A DNA stretch of 64,000 nt from Orthonyx spaldingii (GCA_013397795.1 VZTJ01001641.1:1-64000); one strand, 5' to 3'; shown: positions 38,656 to 52,655, numbered from the stretch's first letter. Notes: generated from the letters alone by a model not told the origin. Numbers and translations are program-made.

Positions 38656-41600
38656 ACAGATACTTAAAACACTACACATGCCATTGCTTTCTCTCTTCCC
38701 ACCAGTTTCTCTGCCTTTTGTAACTGCTAGTGTGTCTTTCAGAACGTAAGCTTCATACACCAGATGCTGCTCCATGGTCCTCCTCTGCATTGCACAGTGA
38801 GCTTTCATACTCTGTACAAGTTTATCTTGAATGAATTAATGTGGTTTTCATAGTAAAGGAGGTATAATTAATTATCTCTTCCTCTCACATAAGAAACTGA
38901 GGTGGTTATTAGATGCCTAACTCAGTCACTAGAGAACTCATTGGCAGGGTGAAGATGAAACCACTTTTTGACCTTTCCACCTAGCAACCCCTGTTTAAAA
39001 GTGCACGGATGCACACCTTGCTAAAAACCCTCACAACTACAGACCTTGCTGTAGAAAGTCACAGAACTACACATCACTAAACTAAAACAGTTGAATGAAA
39101 AAGTCCATTTTTCTGTTCGTGAACTTACAAGAATTAAGGTTAGAAAATTCTCTTATTGTATACATGTTTCTTCGTCATCCCCAATCTTTGTCAACAGACG
39201 TGACTGCTCATAAGATATAAAAATAATTTAAAATTTCTTAGCACTCAATGAAATAGTAGGCAATTTACTTAACTGAAAGAAAAAGGTAGCTTTTATCTTT
39301 TGAAAAGGTTTTCATAACCTACAGTTCTTTCGCTGGATTGACTTTTGGTTGCCAATTGAATACAGCAGTAAGACATGACAAACCTATGCAGTATTTGATT
39401 CTCTAAAGGTATTAAAGTCTGTAACACACTTGAATGGCTGTACTTCTGTATTTATACTATTTATTTCACCTCTATTAAAATCTCCCACCCATATTATTTC
39501 TTAATTAAAATTTAAGTAAAACAATCATCCCCTGCCAAGTACGATTTGGAATAGACTCTCATCATCAGCATAGCTCTTGCCATTATTGTAGCTATAATTA
39601 ATATGCAGATTAGTTGCTGTTATGTAATATTTGTATTCAGTTGGGATATTTTATATTTTTCATCTATATGGCTAGCTTTTTATCTTACTTAATTGGCAGT
39701 TAAGTATTAGGAAAAGTTTATCCTCAAGTCATTATGCAATTCTGCAGAGATGACTAAAGAAGGTTTAAAGACTACTCTTTTTTTATACTGAATACAAAAA
39801 TCAGTCCTGTTATCAAGTGTATAGTTCTGTTCCATTGCTACTTCTTCACCTCAAAGCATTGAGTAATCAACACCGACACCTGAAAAAGGTACTTAAAATA
39901 ATAACCTGACAGTGACGATAACTGTTTAATTACTTACAAGTTCAGTATTACAAGTAAGGGATCTTTACCCACTCTGCTTACCAATTTTCATTATTTTAAT
40001 TACTCGATGACAGGAACTTGATGACAGGAACAGGTAGATGAAGTGAGAAGCAGTATATTGTGCAATATATAATTCCTGAACTTAATGACAAAATGGAAGA
40101 GAGTATGATAAGAAGGCGTGTACAGGAATCAGTACTCAGTGTTCTACCAACGGTTTGACACAGACCTGGACCAGAAACTTCAATGGTTTGTCTTCTATTT
40201 TCAGCAATAAATATTGATTTAGATTACATAAATTCTGGGACTCTTGAACACAGTTACCTTAAGAAAGAAGAGTTCAAAAAAGCAAAATTCACTCAAAGAC
40301 AGTTAACAGTTTTTAAAATGTAGTCCTGCCTGTTTCATTTCACCTCTAAAATATCTGTACATAGAACCACTGCATAGACACCTCATTCAACTCAGGACAA
40401 CACAAAATAAAATCATGAAACCTTAAAACATGATCTAAGAATAATCTGTCTTTTTAAAAACCCTAAAAACACAGGATACCATGAAGACAACCTGGAAAGT
40501 ACTCTGATGTATGGTACTGAAAAAACTCAGTATCTTGTTAAAATATGCTAAACAACCAGAGGAAATAGGCAGGTAAGTGAGGGAAAAGAGCTGGGTGGTG
40601 AACAACAAAGTGTGGTGAAACAAAGTAAAGGATTTGGTAATCGCATTTATCTAACATGTAACTAAGCTGAATATCACAAAAGTCATTGCATCACCTGTAA
40701 CGAGATACAGAGCATTGAGTCATGCCCACATCACTCAAGAGAAAGTAGTATGCTCAATTTAAACAGATGTTTAAAAACAATAATGTTTTTATACATGTTC
40801 CTTTCATTTACCTGTTTCCCCAAAACCACCAAGGGGTGCTATGTGAAGAGGTATAATTTGGCATAGAAAACTATTTCTCCCTTCTCTTAGGCAAATGCCT
40901 AAAACGTTATATTTAAAATTATTAGATTTCTATCAATAATTTCATTCCATGTCTTTCAACACAGTCACTCATCATTTTGACACCTCCAAATAGGGGTCTT
41001 AAATTTATATAAAACCATAATATTATGCTGCATTCTCAGAAGCTGGGCTATGTACAGTGAATGTTAAGACTTCAGTACCTACTGAATATATTGCCATGGC
41101 AGATGCCTTCTGTCACATATAGTTACCATCCGTAGTCTTCATCTTAATAGTCAATAAGTACCAGTTCATCCAGTGATAAAAACAAGAAAAACAAAAAAAG
41201 CCCTGCAGCTGTTCACCTGCTCTAGTTCATTCAGGAAACAGAGGTTTTCACTGGAATATTAATAAACAAAACAAAAGGGAATGTGAGACATGAACAGCTT
41301 TATGGAGACTTACAAACCTCTTTCAAGAGCCAGTTTTGTAAGAAAGAGAAAGCAAAGGCTAAACTAACTAAACGTGAGCTAAAAGGTACTTCTAAACTGG
41401 CCTATCCACAGCATTTCTTTGGATATTAGCTTACACTGACGTCAGTTATCATACTGTAGCTATGGTTTGACTTGTTTCAAAGAATTAATTATTGATACCC
41501 AGACAAACATTATTCCTTTCACTGAATAAAAGAACCACAATGATCTGTGGAAAGCATGGCTTATGAGATAACCCAGCATTTTGATCTCATAAAATATTCA

Positions 41601-42689
41601 CAAGCTATATAATTTAGCATTTGCAAATCTGGAAGATTAACAAAAATAAGTCAAGAATAGAATACAAAAGTTTTCTTATTAGCTTAAGACTGAGATGTTA
41701 TACATTGTTTTCTGCATTCCCAAGGGATTTCTGACAAGCATCTCTCCAGTCCTTCCTTAAAACCAGAGCCTTACTTTCTGTGCTGACCAAGGAAACCCTT
41801 TTCCCTTTTTCTCTTCTTCCAGTGACCAGCTTCTCTGTACCTTCAGTAATCCTGACAGCTCTTATGTTCTGTGCCCTTCACATTTCTGGTATGTGTTACT
41901 TGTATAAAATTTCCTTTTCACATCATTGCTTTGACTGACAAAAATTGCTGCAGTAGAGGAATTAATTCTAACCTTGACCTGAGAGACAAGGGAAACTCGA
42001 CTAGTAAAATATAGTGTTCCACTCGTGATTCCACAAATAGCACAACAGTCTGTCAAATGAATGGTTCCTGGGTATGGTTCTCATTTAAGAATAGGAAACA
42101 GCAGACACCTACATTATCTGAAATCTGAAGAAAGTACACAAAGATTCATTTCAAAGATTAAAACTTTCTACCCATTAATGGAAGAGTTATAAAGTAACAT
42201 TTTCATTGAAGTGAAACAGTATTTCCAAATAAATGAAAAACTGACTGTCAGATTTCCATACCAGCCTAAGAATTGAGAGAGATGCTGGAAGTCCCTGCTC
42301 TGTCATCAAATTTTGGAAGTCCTCAGGCACATTGTCTAATCTCTTCATTTCTTCACCCTGCCACTATAAAACAAGAGCAACAGTAGTTTCTGTTGCATAG
42401 GGATCTTATAAATATATGTAGGATTTTAATTGTCTCAGTATTACGCAGACAATGCAGGCATAATGTAGGGAGTCACAAAGTAAGCCACACTAAAAACCTA
42501 CTGGTAAAGATTGCTAGACTAGTTATATAAGACAATTAAACATATTAAGACAGATTTATAAAAGAAGCAATTAAGAACTCCAGATGACACAGGGAAATGA
42601 AAAAGGACAAAGTCATTGCAAACGTACACATATTGAAATAGGCACATGGTGCCCTTTAGAACTATGACTGGTTCAAGTTAGCACGAGTT

Positions 42690-42711
42690 TATAACTATAT
42701 CAATAGTTATA
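42690..42711. repeat. 9-bp inverted repeat with 4-nt loop
   Basis: TATAACTAT (42690-42698) pairs exactly with ATAGTTATA (42703-42711) around ATCA. It is AT-rich, so chance occurrence is likely. Confidence 0.7.
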
Positions 42712-45700
42712 TAAGCTTTCACTAGAAGTTAAGAAGTTTGTGTGAATAATTTAATGTAAATTTAATCATAAAAGTAACTTTTCTTTTGTTGCCTCTGATT
42801 GTGTACCAGACCACATTATCAGAAACAAATAAACTTTTAACTTGTCGTAAGACCACATAACAAGTGAACTTACTATCTGCAATATATAAATAAAAGAACA
42901 AGCCACTGATGTACAGGTTTAAAGTATTCACTGAAAATATTTCACAAAATGTCAAACTAATACCTAGCTCATAAATTTACTTTCCTTTTTTATAGTTAAC
43001 AGAGTATTTCTTATTAATTTCCTCTACTAAGACCAAATTATTATCACATTAAAATATTCTCTGAAGGCTCTTTCAATTATAAAGTAGCAGACAAAAGGGC
43101 AAACAAGCATTTCACTTTATTAATGGGGACACTACATTTAAATGAAAGGACATATTTCATTATTCTTTGGTCCCTACATACCATAGAAATACATCCATTA
43201 AGTAGATTAGACAATTACCATGGAAGACATTAGTCTTTAATTCTATTTTCTGTTGTTCCAGCCTTATACTGAGATCATTCTTTCAAAACATATTCTAAAA
43301 AGTCCTGTGGAGTAGATTAGCCTTAAATATGATAGAAACTAAACTTGCAAAAATATATGAAGCAATTTTAGATGGGATTGAGTTATTGAAACTATAGAAA
43401 AGGGTTCCTTAATAGAAAAGCATAGCTAAGGGCAGAAAGGTGCATGCATTTTCTGTTATCCTCACATTTTGTTTCCTCCCACCTAACAGAATACAAATCA
43501 AAGTAAGTATGCAATTGAAAACAAAATTGATACATCCATTGTCATGAAATGAAAACTGCCAAATTACCTATATCCTACTGAATGACAAGTATCTGTCACA
43601 GAAGACAAAACATTTTAAAGATTTATCCAAAAATCTCAAAGTGCCTCACAAATGCAAGAAAATAGTCTTAAAAATGAGAAAAAGTAAGAAAGAGTGGGGA
43701 AATTACCTAACTTGTTTATCTTGATTACAGGAAGTACTCTAGTTGATTGCTTGCAATTTTGTTGTTGTTGTTAACATTAAGTAATATGCAGTTTTAAGTT
43801 CTTCAGTCATTATCTCTTGGCACTTTTTTTTACCACCATGAAAGGATGAAACATAGAAAAATAACATATTTTATTTTTTCTAATTTTAAGAGAAATATTA
43901 CTAGTAAATCTTTTATGATACATAGGATCTAGATTACAAGAGTAGTTCTTACAAAATAATTATGTGATAGATCCAGCAGTAAGAAAATTAATGAAAGAAC
44001 TATTCCCTGCCAGGAATAGTCAATTAAACAGGTCATTAAAATGTTCCAAAAGTAGAAAATTTATTTCACTAAAAGATATAATCAAGTACCATTTACAAAA
44101 TAACTACCAAACTGCTTTGTCAGCACAGTTAAATTCCACAGTATCTTTTCAGTTGTGTATTTTTCTCCATCCTGCTTCAAACACAGAAGGGAGGTTTGTA
44201 CCTACTGGCAAACAGAATGCTTTCATTCATTGCATTAACTTCATAATCCTCTCTTGCACGTGTTATCAGAGGTATCCAGGAGTAGGAGTCTTAGACTGAA
44301 TTGCAGAAGGAAATTTTTGCTACCTTCTGTGAAATACAGAATAGCAAGGCAGTTAGCACTTGTGACTAAAACTCCTGCTCAAAATTGCATTTCTATTGCC
44401 CAAAAATCACAAAGAAGCCATGGATTAGGAAAGGCAGTGAACAGCTCAAAGGAAAAAAGCACAAGGTATTATAGCTACTCCAAAACAGGAATTTTGGTCC
44501 TTACATAAAAGGAATGAACCACTCACTTCCTGAGGTGAAAGAATAGGTTTTCACCTCAAAAACTTGCTGACAGGAATTTGAGAACTTAATTTGACTCAAA
44601 TCAAACATTTTCACATGGAAGAGATGGACTTAAACACTTGTGTTTTCTTTATATGTAAAACAGCAAATTATCAGTATTTTATGGGAATACCAGTAATCTT
44701 CAATGTTGAGCCTCAAACAGAATTTATTTGCATATACATTTTTATAAATAGATTTATGATTTTTCAGAAGGTTTTAAAGGTAACAACATAAAAGATGAAG
44801 GAGAAAGGCACTGGGACAACAATAACTGACAGACTAGCAAATATAACAGGTTGGTAATATGAAACACACATATAAGAATAATTTGAAGAATGCCAGAGAA
44901 GCATTCTATCATGTGCCAAATTCGATAAAAGAGTCATCTCTGAGGCTTTTTTGATTCAAGGGTAGTATATAACATTTATTCTCATTGTATTAAAACCATA
45001 AAAGAAAGCACAATGAATTAAAGGCAGTTCTCTGTAGGCTATAAAGCCATAGCTAAGACTATTCTGATGTAGGAAAAGTTCCAGTATGCAGCACATAAAT
45101 ATTTGAAGAGCAGCAGGTCAGCCAATAAGTAATTAAAAATATTTACTAGCACACAACACTTCTCACTCAGAGATTACAGAGTGCCATGCAGCTTTCAGAC
45201 TGCAAGAACTTGGTGCAGGGGGGAGTCAGAGAGCACACAAATGTGCAGGAATCTGGAGCAAAGATATACAGCTCTACTTCTCAAAATATTGAAAATGCAG
45301 ATTTACTTGCCAACTAACCGTTTTAATGATTACTTTGAAACAATTTTATTAGACTCAGCATTTCCCTCTGAAAGACCAGTTACATCACATTGTAAGAAAT
45401 GTGTAATGCTATTATTTCATCAAGTAGATGTGACTTCATTTATTACCCACTGCTATGGAAAAAAAACTGTGTAATGTGACTCTCATAACTCCCTTGCATA
45501 AATGGCAGACAAAAGTTTTTAATCTACAACGAATTTTTCTTCTTTCTGGTTAAATTTCTTTTAGGTAGCTTATATTACTTTGGTTCACTTCCTAGATACT
45601 AAATATCAGCATCCAAATTATCCAATATCAACAGCTGTAGCCTACAGATGCAGCACCTGATATATTTAAGGTGTAAGGAAACATACACAGTTGTTTCCAA

Positions 45701-46934
45701 TTTACAGACACTGATTGAAATCTAAGAGAGAGAGGAGAGGAGTGCTAAATTCTGACTTGCATATTACAGCTCCATTAATTATTACTTATGCCATATAGGA
45801 TGAGAACAAGCTCAGTGAATTTTCTTTAACTCTATCACCTTAAATTACAGGAATAACTTCACCTAGCACAGAGATCATGCCCTGCTCTTGTGCATGTAGC
45901 AGTGATGCACTGCTAGGAATTTATGCATGACTGTGACATTGAACATTGCCTTTTTAAGCAATCAGAAGTTGGACTAGTGGAAAATCAAGATACATGGTAT
46001 CCATTCTTGGTTCTCATAATACATCCTGTTCAAGGCAGGATTGAATCAGCCTGTACCAAAACTTGCAGGTGAAGCTCCTCCTCTGATAGGTCATTTTCTA
46101 AATGAGAACAGCAACTCTTTGAAGTTCCTCAGAGGCCTAAATGCTCAGAAGCAGCCCTGGCATAGTTGCATAGAAGCAGAGGGCCAGTGAGGTGCTTAAA
46201 AGGCAGTTATTGTTATGTCTCATGAGTCTGCAGTTTTTGGTTTCAAAATCTATCAAACCAGCAAATACAGCATATGTTACAAAAATATGTTGCCTCTGAA
46301 CACTCACTCTGCCTATAAATTATGCATGACACAGCAGGCAGTTATTGTCACCTGATCAGGAAAGGTTATGAACAGAGGTGAGAGGATAGGTCAATTTAAA
46401 TTTCTAGCTCTTTTTGTAAGATTAAATAAGAGTAAGAAGACCTTAAAGCATAAATATTGTTAAATCATCAAAAAGTATTGAGTTTTAATTTGCCCAACCT
46501 TCATGGGAGCTGAAGTTGATAATGACAAATTATAGGTTAAGGCTACTATGGAAATTTCAATCTTGAATGCCCCTTGTTTATATCTTGTAATTTTGTGATA
46601 ATGCTATTACGGGGCATACAACTCACATTTTTTCTTTTAAATTTTATATTAATTATTTTTATAAAGAGTTTGCAGCAGCATAAAGATTGAACAGTTCATC
46701 AAAGCAGGCTGTCACATGTTACACTATTCACAAGCTGTGTTTTACTGAACCTACTCATCAGCTTGAAGCTTAAGAGACTTTCTCCATTTACCATGCTGCA
46801 TAATTACCTCACACAGCTTTTCAAGATGCAGGTGCCCCCCATAATTTATCTGTGAATGAGATTCATTGACAATCCTATGCAAGTATCACATGACATGAAA
46901 AATTTCACCTTAACTACTTCTTAAAAGAAGAAAG

Positions 46935-46948
46935 GGCTTAATTAAGCC
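46935..46948. repeat. 14-bp perfect palindrome containing TTAATTAA
   Basis: GGCTTAATTAAGCC is its own reverse complement and carries the AT-rich core TTAATTAA inside GC ends. The core resembles a paired homeodomain TAAT site, but no functional inference is secure. Confidence 0.7.
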
Positions 46949-47122
46949 TTAGTAAAAAAAACCTAATGATTCATACATCAGTGATTCACATCTTCCAAAT
47001 ATCTGATTCTAGTTTATTCAGCAACAAGACATTGAAGAAATACATGTAACTAGAGGATGCATCTGAGAAATAAATAATATAATAATATCTCTGCATTTCA
47101 GATTCAGCTGATGGAAATGGCA

Positions 47123-47144
47123 GGGGGACGGGCGGGGGTGGGGA
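47123..47144 (+). other. G-quadruplex-type motif
   Basis: Four G-runs (five, three, five and four Gs) with loops of two, one and one bases satisfy the canonical G3+ L1-7 quadruplex pattern on the plus strand. That is the non-template-like strand relative to minus-strand KCNMA1 RNA, so the transcript would carry C-runs instead. Confidence 0.8.
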
Positions 47145-48449
47145 AGGCATGAACTGTAAAGATCAGCTTGTTTTTTTCCTCACTTTAAAAGTATGGCTTT
47201 TATCCTCATTAAGCAGTTTAACAAGGAAAATGGGATCTGTAGGTTACAAAAGCAGAAGTCATATACATCGTGAATCCCATTTTATCTGCAGATATACAAC
47301 TCTCAGAAAATGACTGAAAGATTTTTTCTTCCTGGTCACTTTCTAAGTCTTCACTGGTATCATGGGATGCACCATGCATAACCCAAATGCTTCAATTTAT
47401 CAACACTTGTAAAGTGCCCAACAAACGAAAAGTGATGTGTAGTTTTTACTTGATGCCCACACTGGCAACCACCACTGCCTAGAACCATCTAGAGGCCCTC
47501 ACTCCAAGTTGCAAAAGATTTATGCTAAATAAAATGAACTTCTTGTGAAGGAAGTTTCTTCCCTAAGACTCAGTCATATATCAGATTTTTGTAGTGTGGT
47601 GTTTAAAGAAAACTTGACTTCAAATATATTTTAAAGGGCTCTCCAGGGAAACAAAGTCTCCCTGTTACTGACTGGGTCAACAGAAAGAGTTGTGAAAACT
47701 CAAATGAAAAATTGTTACTGTCATTCACTTTTCATTTTTTATGGGATTCAAAAATGATGAAACAATTCTATTTCCTCTAAAAATACATCACTATTACTTA
47801 TAAAATTAAGTTGGAGTCCCTCAGATCCACAGAAATCTTTTCCTACACTATTTTCTTCTCAAGCAGACAACCACAGGAGTAACAGAAAACTGTAAACTAA
47901 GCAAATTCCAATCTCTACTAATATTTTTATAAAGAAAAGGATGTTTTACACCAAGTTCTAAGCAATTACACAAACCAAAGACTAGTGGGAAAAAAAAAAC
48001 CCACACAGCATAACAGGAAAACAACTATTTTCTTTTCTATCGGCTTTTTTTCCTATAAGCTATTCACTTCATCCATCGCACCAACAAATCCACCCAACTA
48101 CTGCTTCTACAGGTCACAAAGTGATCTTTGTGAACTACTACTTATACACACCACCTCATCACTTCTTCTGCCCTATGATCTCCAGCAACATCTTTGCAGG
48201 TATGGTAGTAAATACAGTCTCCTTGTCTCTCAACCAGCTTAGGAAAACAGACACAATTCAAACACAGGGAGAGAAACACTGTGTCCTCATACTCTACTCT
48301 CACCAGAAAGGTCCTGTGTATGTTTCCCATCACAATCAGCCACAGTAGCCATTGGCATATGAATGCAAACCCTGTGAAAGTTTCTAATGTCTTTTTTAAA
48401 ACATAACACCAGTCAGAAAAGGAAAAACGGAGCCTGGATTTTTCTACAA

Positions 48450-48659
48450 GAGCTATGAGGCACTGGCACAGGTTGCCCAGAGACGTTCTAGTTGTCCCAT
48501 CCCTGGAAGTGTTCAAGACCAGGTTGGATGAAACTTCGAGCAATCTAGTCTATTGGAAAGAGTCACTGTCCATTGCAAGGAGATTGGAATGAGATGATCT
48601 TTAAGGCCCCTTCCAACCAACACCATTCTATGATTCTATGATATGATTCTATGATTCTA
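48450..48659 (+). mobile_element. CR1 LINE 3' end with ATTCTATG tail, forward orientation
   Basis: From about AGCTATGAGGCACTGGCACA the sequence follows the CR1 3' consensus: GGTTGCCCAGAGACGTTC, CCCATCCCTGGAAGTGTTCA, CAGGTTGGATG, GATGATCTTTAAGGCCCCTTCC, then an ATTCTATG tandem tail to 48659 interrupted by an extra ATATG. It is 5'-truncated to about 210 bp, without coding sequence. It is better preserved than the 18301 copy and opposite to KCNMA1. A short minus-strand reading frame here is a shadow of the repeat. Confidence 0.95.
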
Positions 48660-48814
48660 CTATCCATCGCTCCACACAGTACTGTCTCATAGGGATTATA
48701 ATATAGAAAAAGGGATTGTAGAGATGGTGGATCACCACATAAAACTAAGTTCACAATGACAGCACTGTCCAGAACTATGCAAGTGCAGGTACAAAGCTAG
48801 CACTTTCTCTGCCG

Positions 48815-48905
48815 GGGTCTGACTTGAGGGGAAGTTGAATATGAATCAACAATGTGTCCTGGCAGCCAAAGGGATGTTTATCCTAACATGGTAGGGATTG
48901 AGTAA
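48815..48905 (+). mobile_element. CR1 LINE internal fragment, forward orientation
   Basis: GAAGTTGAATATGAATCAAC followed by AATGTGTCCTGGCAGCCAAA resembles the CR1 3' coding-region segment that normally reads GCTGAACATGAGCCAGCAGTG and GCAGCCAAGA. This segment belongs upstream of the 3' end in a full CR1, yet here it lies downstream of a complete tail. It is therefore a separate insertion or a rearranged piece. Boundaries are approximate. Confidence 0.55.
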
Positions 48906-51165
48906 GGAGCCTCTCAGCCTCCGATTAGTTCCGTAGGAGGTGTCTATCAACAAAGTAGAATATGTTGAGAGAGAAGATTTATGATCTATGCCATTTATTG
49001 AAAAGATACAGAGGTATCATCCTTCTTACTTTTTTTTTCACTGTCTGTTTGCTTGATTTAGGAATGGGGGTTTTGAGGTTTCCTTCCCTTCCACTCCCTT
49101 CAAACACAACAGTCTGTCATCTCATGTCTGCAGGTTTGACTTAAAGTCTCCAATTCTTTCAGAGCATCTTCTATTATTATCATCAATTGTGGTGGTACTG
49201 CCTGGTGAAAATATGATCAACATCTGCACATACGCTCTGGATGAAACCCTCTCAACGTCTTAGGGTGACAACAGATGTTTTTGTTAGTTCTCATGTCTCA
49301 TAGGAGCCAATACTAACCCAGGGAACGAGCCAAAAATTTAAAGCGACACTGACAGCAGGAATAATACTATGGTCCAATGGGCACTGTGGTCACCATTTAA
49401 CCAAATAATTTGTTATAGGAGTAAACACACCAAATTACCAAAATGTTGGCACAGCCTTTCACCTTGCCAGCAAGATTTTTTGCTACAACAAAATAAAAAC
49501 ATGATTCTAATGCAAAATTCCATTAGGCTGAGTCTAAACTCAGTAATGTGTGTGGCAAGGCTACTGCAACTGGGACAATGGAATAATAAAAGCTACCAGG
49601 TAAGAGTAATCAAGCTCCAGAAGGAGGATGAAAGTCCATTGTTTTGAGCATTTAACTATACAAGCAAGCATATGGGAATTGCTGAATCAAAAGTCTGAAA
49701 TATGGCTGGAAGAATGGAGGAAAATAGAATTAATCAATCCTCACAAATCTATGCCAGAAGTAGGGCAAGTTTCCCATCATAAGTGAGATTCTTAACTGCT
49801 TTACTTGAATCATTTCATTTTGTAGGAAAAGGAGCATGAATACAAATCTTATTTCTGACAACCAAAATAATGCAAAGGTCACACTGACAATTAACTCATA
49901 CCAAGAAAAGGGCCGATTTCTTGCAAAGATTTTACAGGCTTGTTGACAATTAATTCTGATTTATTAGAATAGATTTTTGAGAGTTTGCTTCCTCCTGTAT
50001 TAAGAAACCCAGCTTGCAAACGTTGACTTGCTGTGCTCCAGACCCTGGAGCTCAGAAGAATGTTTTATTTCATTACTCAGACCTAGCAAGAGTGATATTT
50101 AATAAAGTGCTCATCAGTCATCTAAAAAAATACATTTTTAAAAATGTATGATTTTCTGCTGTGCTCTGCACTCCGTATAATCAGAGGGTTCTGCTGGAAT
50201 CTAAGTGGGGGAAATTTTTCATCAACACAAGCATATCAATTATGAGAATGTCAGCCCTGCTGGATGCCAGATTCAAACTGTTGTTAGGTAGGCTGCTTAT
50301 GAGATGGCTGGAGAAAAACAGTAGGAAAGGATAAAAATAAATTGAACATTTAACAAAGAAAAAGTAATGATAGAATTATATACAACTTGAATGCAAATCC
50401 TAACTCACTGCAACAAAATTCTTCCCTCATTCCCTCAGTGTGAGTTTGGGGGTTTGTTATGTTAGGGGTTTTTTTGGTTCTTGTTTGTTTGTTTTACAAT
50501 TATCTCACTCTCTAGAACTGAGTTTCTTGAGAGATAAAACAGTGCTTGAGGGGCTCTCCACTTACTGGTGTACGTTAATATCCATGTTGGGATAAAACTA
50601 TCTCAGAAAACAAATTTGTTCACGTTATCAGTATTTTTACCCATATATACTCAGACATCCAAAAAATGTCACCTCTGATAACTGAGTCTTTCACAAACTC
50701 CTCTCAATCTGTAAATTCTGAAGAAGTCACTGAAGATGAAAAAATGAATGCTTTCACTTTTTTGAATGCATGCAGACTTATCTCTAGAGCAAATACCTCT
50801 TCCTCTTCCTATGTGTCTTTGCAATCAAAACATAGCTTGTAAAAATATCCACTTTCTTTATAATGTGATGATAGCGATCATCAACAAATGGTTCAGATGG
50901 TCTAATCAAAGTTATAATCTTGATTATTAGAATATACAGGGTAGCAACCTACTCATTGGCAGAGCAAAACCAGGAGGGTTTTGGCTGGTTAGCTTGGTTG
51001 CTTTTTGTTTGTTTGTTTTTTAACTTAAAGAAATGCCAAGTCAGTGACCTAAACAATAACAGTGTATTGATTCATAAGAATCAATAAGGATCTGGGCCAG
51101 AAACTATAAACACACATTCCCTCTGGGACAGGACAAAGCATATGGCTCTACTCATTACTCCATAT

Positions 51166-51252
51166 GGTGGGGTTTTTTTGTTGGGATGTTGGCTTGGAGG
51201 GGGGCGTTTTTTGGTGTTTGGTTTTTCTTTTTTGGTTGCTTTGTATTTTTTT
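51166..51252. repeat. T/G-rich low-complexity tract
   Basis: Runs of T (up to seven) alternate with G-runs (GGGG, GGAGGGGGG, TTTTTTGG), almost lacking A and C. Similar tracts occur at about 5271-5330, 19518-19600, 50445-50495 and 56044-56129, all T/G on the plus strand. The reading frames across them are low-complexity artefacts. Confidence 0.85.
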
Positions 51253-51930
51253 AAGTCAGCAATGTACAGTAAAAGAAGATGCACAGTCTGTTTCCTGGGT
51301 ACAAATGAACAGACAAAGGACACCTGCATGATTAGCAGTAAAAGGAAAGAGTTAAGAATGGATACTTCTTTCCTCTTTCTCTGCCAGAAGTAAAGAGAAA
51401 CTTATTCTTCTTAGCTTGGGTAAATCTGTTTCCCTCTCAACTCAAGCATGATCCCCCTTACCTTGACTACTGTGCCATGACTCCTCTTCCACTTTTCCGT
51501 AATCTAAAACTACAAGCCATGGCTCATGTATTGCATCACCTACATTGATTCACACACTAGGATCTTACAGACATTTTTACCATGTAATATTAATGTCAAG
51601 TGTTCAATTATGTAAGAAAAACTTTACACAACAGCCTTTATGATTATTTAATACAAAGTTTTAAACCTGGTTTTACCACAAATACACATATATTTTAGAT
51701 TCAAAATTAAAAACCAAAACATATTCCATAACCTTCTAATTAGTAATTATCTAGTATTAACAAGATTTACTTGTTTCACTGAAAAGCTTCTGCTCACTAT
51801 AGCAGGCCTGCAGATAAGAAAACTAGTTTTAATGTCACTTTCTTTTTTTGACAGTACCAAGAAAATCACAATAGGTTTTCCTACTATAGTTATATTTGTT
51901 CCTAGTATGAATGTACATCTGTTTTGGGTT

Positions 51931-51966
51931 AAGATCCCTTCCAAAACAATCCACTCTATGATTCTA
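51931..51966 (+). mobile_element. CR1 LINE terminal remnant
   Basis: GATCCCTTCCAAAACAATCC followed by ACTCTATGATTCTAG matches the last 35 bases of the CR1 3' end (GGTCCCTTCCAACCCAAACC, then ATTCTATGATTC). Nothing recognisable precedes it, so it is an extreme 5' truncation or the relic of an old copy. Confidence 0.6.
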
Positions 51967-52655
51967 GGAATAAAATATTTCAGAACAGAAATGATACTAC
52001 GGTCAAAATAGGTAACAATTTAAGACTTATGCTACATTGAAATACTCATGACCAAAGGAAAAAAAAAAAAATTTAAAAAAAAAATCACATTTTAATATCT
52101 GAGTTAGTTAAAGGGAGCAAATAAGGTTCTGTTGCAAGTAAAAGTCCATCAATTTTGTATTAAGAAGCATTATTCACTGCCTACCTGTTGAACATTCTCA
52201 AGATAAATAACAAATTATACCAGTACACAAACCAATTCACATGCACAAACCCACCAAGATGTGCACCGCCAATTTATATGTACAAAAATACTCAAATATA
52301 GTTCAGAAACAATTTTTGTTTTAAATTAGCCATGTTTCATGTCTTTCTTAATTGAAACCAACTTAAAAAAAAAAAAAAAGGAACTAATTGTAACCTAGCA
52401 TCAACAGAATCTGTTACATTATTTTAGTTTTGTCAATTTTGTGGAGTTTGGGTTTAGTTGTCAAAAATGCAAAGGAAAAGATTTCAGAATTTATATTAAA
52501 ATAAAGTAGTCTTTAGTATGATAGATGCAATGAGGAAAAATTTTCCTTCCTACTTAAAACCAATTTTACTACATAATATCAAGACTTTTTACAGAGTCTT
52601 CCAATTAGCCCTCTACTTCATGTAAATTCCCTTCCCTAGCTGGAAACAGGTAATC

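Larger units (their letters stand above)
38656..48449. other. KCNMA1 upstream intron; no gene seen
   Basis: AT-rich non-coding sequence. Small structures include a tandem pair of GATGACAGGAAC at about 40005-40030, a 9-bp inverted repeat at 42690-42711, a GTT run at about 43760-43771, the palindrome at 46935-46948 and the G-rich motif at 47123-47144. No exon was recognised on either strand. Confidence 0.6.
48906..52655. other. KCNMA1 upstream intron with T/G-rich tracts; no gene seen
   Basis: Non-coding AT-rich sequence with T/G-rich tracts at about 50445-50495, 50980-51020 and 51166-51252, a CR1 tail remnant near 51931 and A-runs near 52059-52083 and 52366-52379. No coding segment was recognised. 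Confidence 0.6.

Noticed and set aside
38319..38808. Several overlapping reading frames on both strands
   Set aside because: Open frames on both strands at once follow from high G+C and scarce stops. None shows a domain or splice context.
48142..48543. 133-residue minus-strand reading frame, the longest in the window
   Set aside because: Its first part is the reverse complement of the CR1 3' end, and the rest has no recognisable domain.
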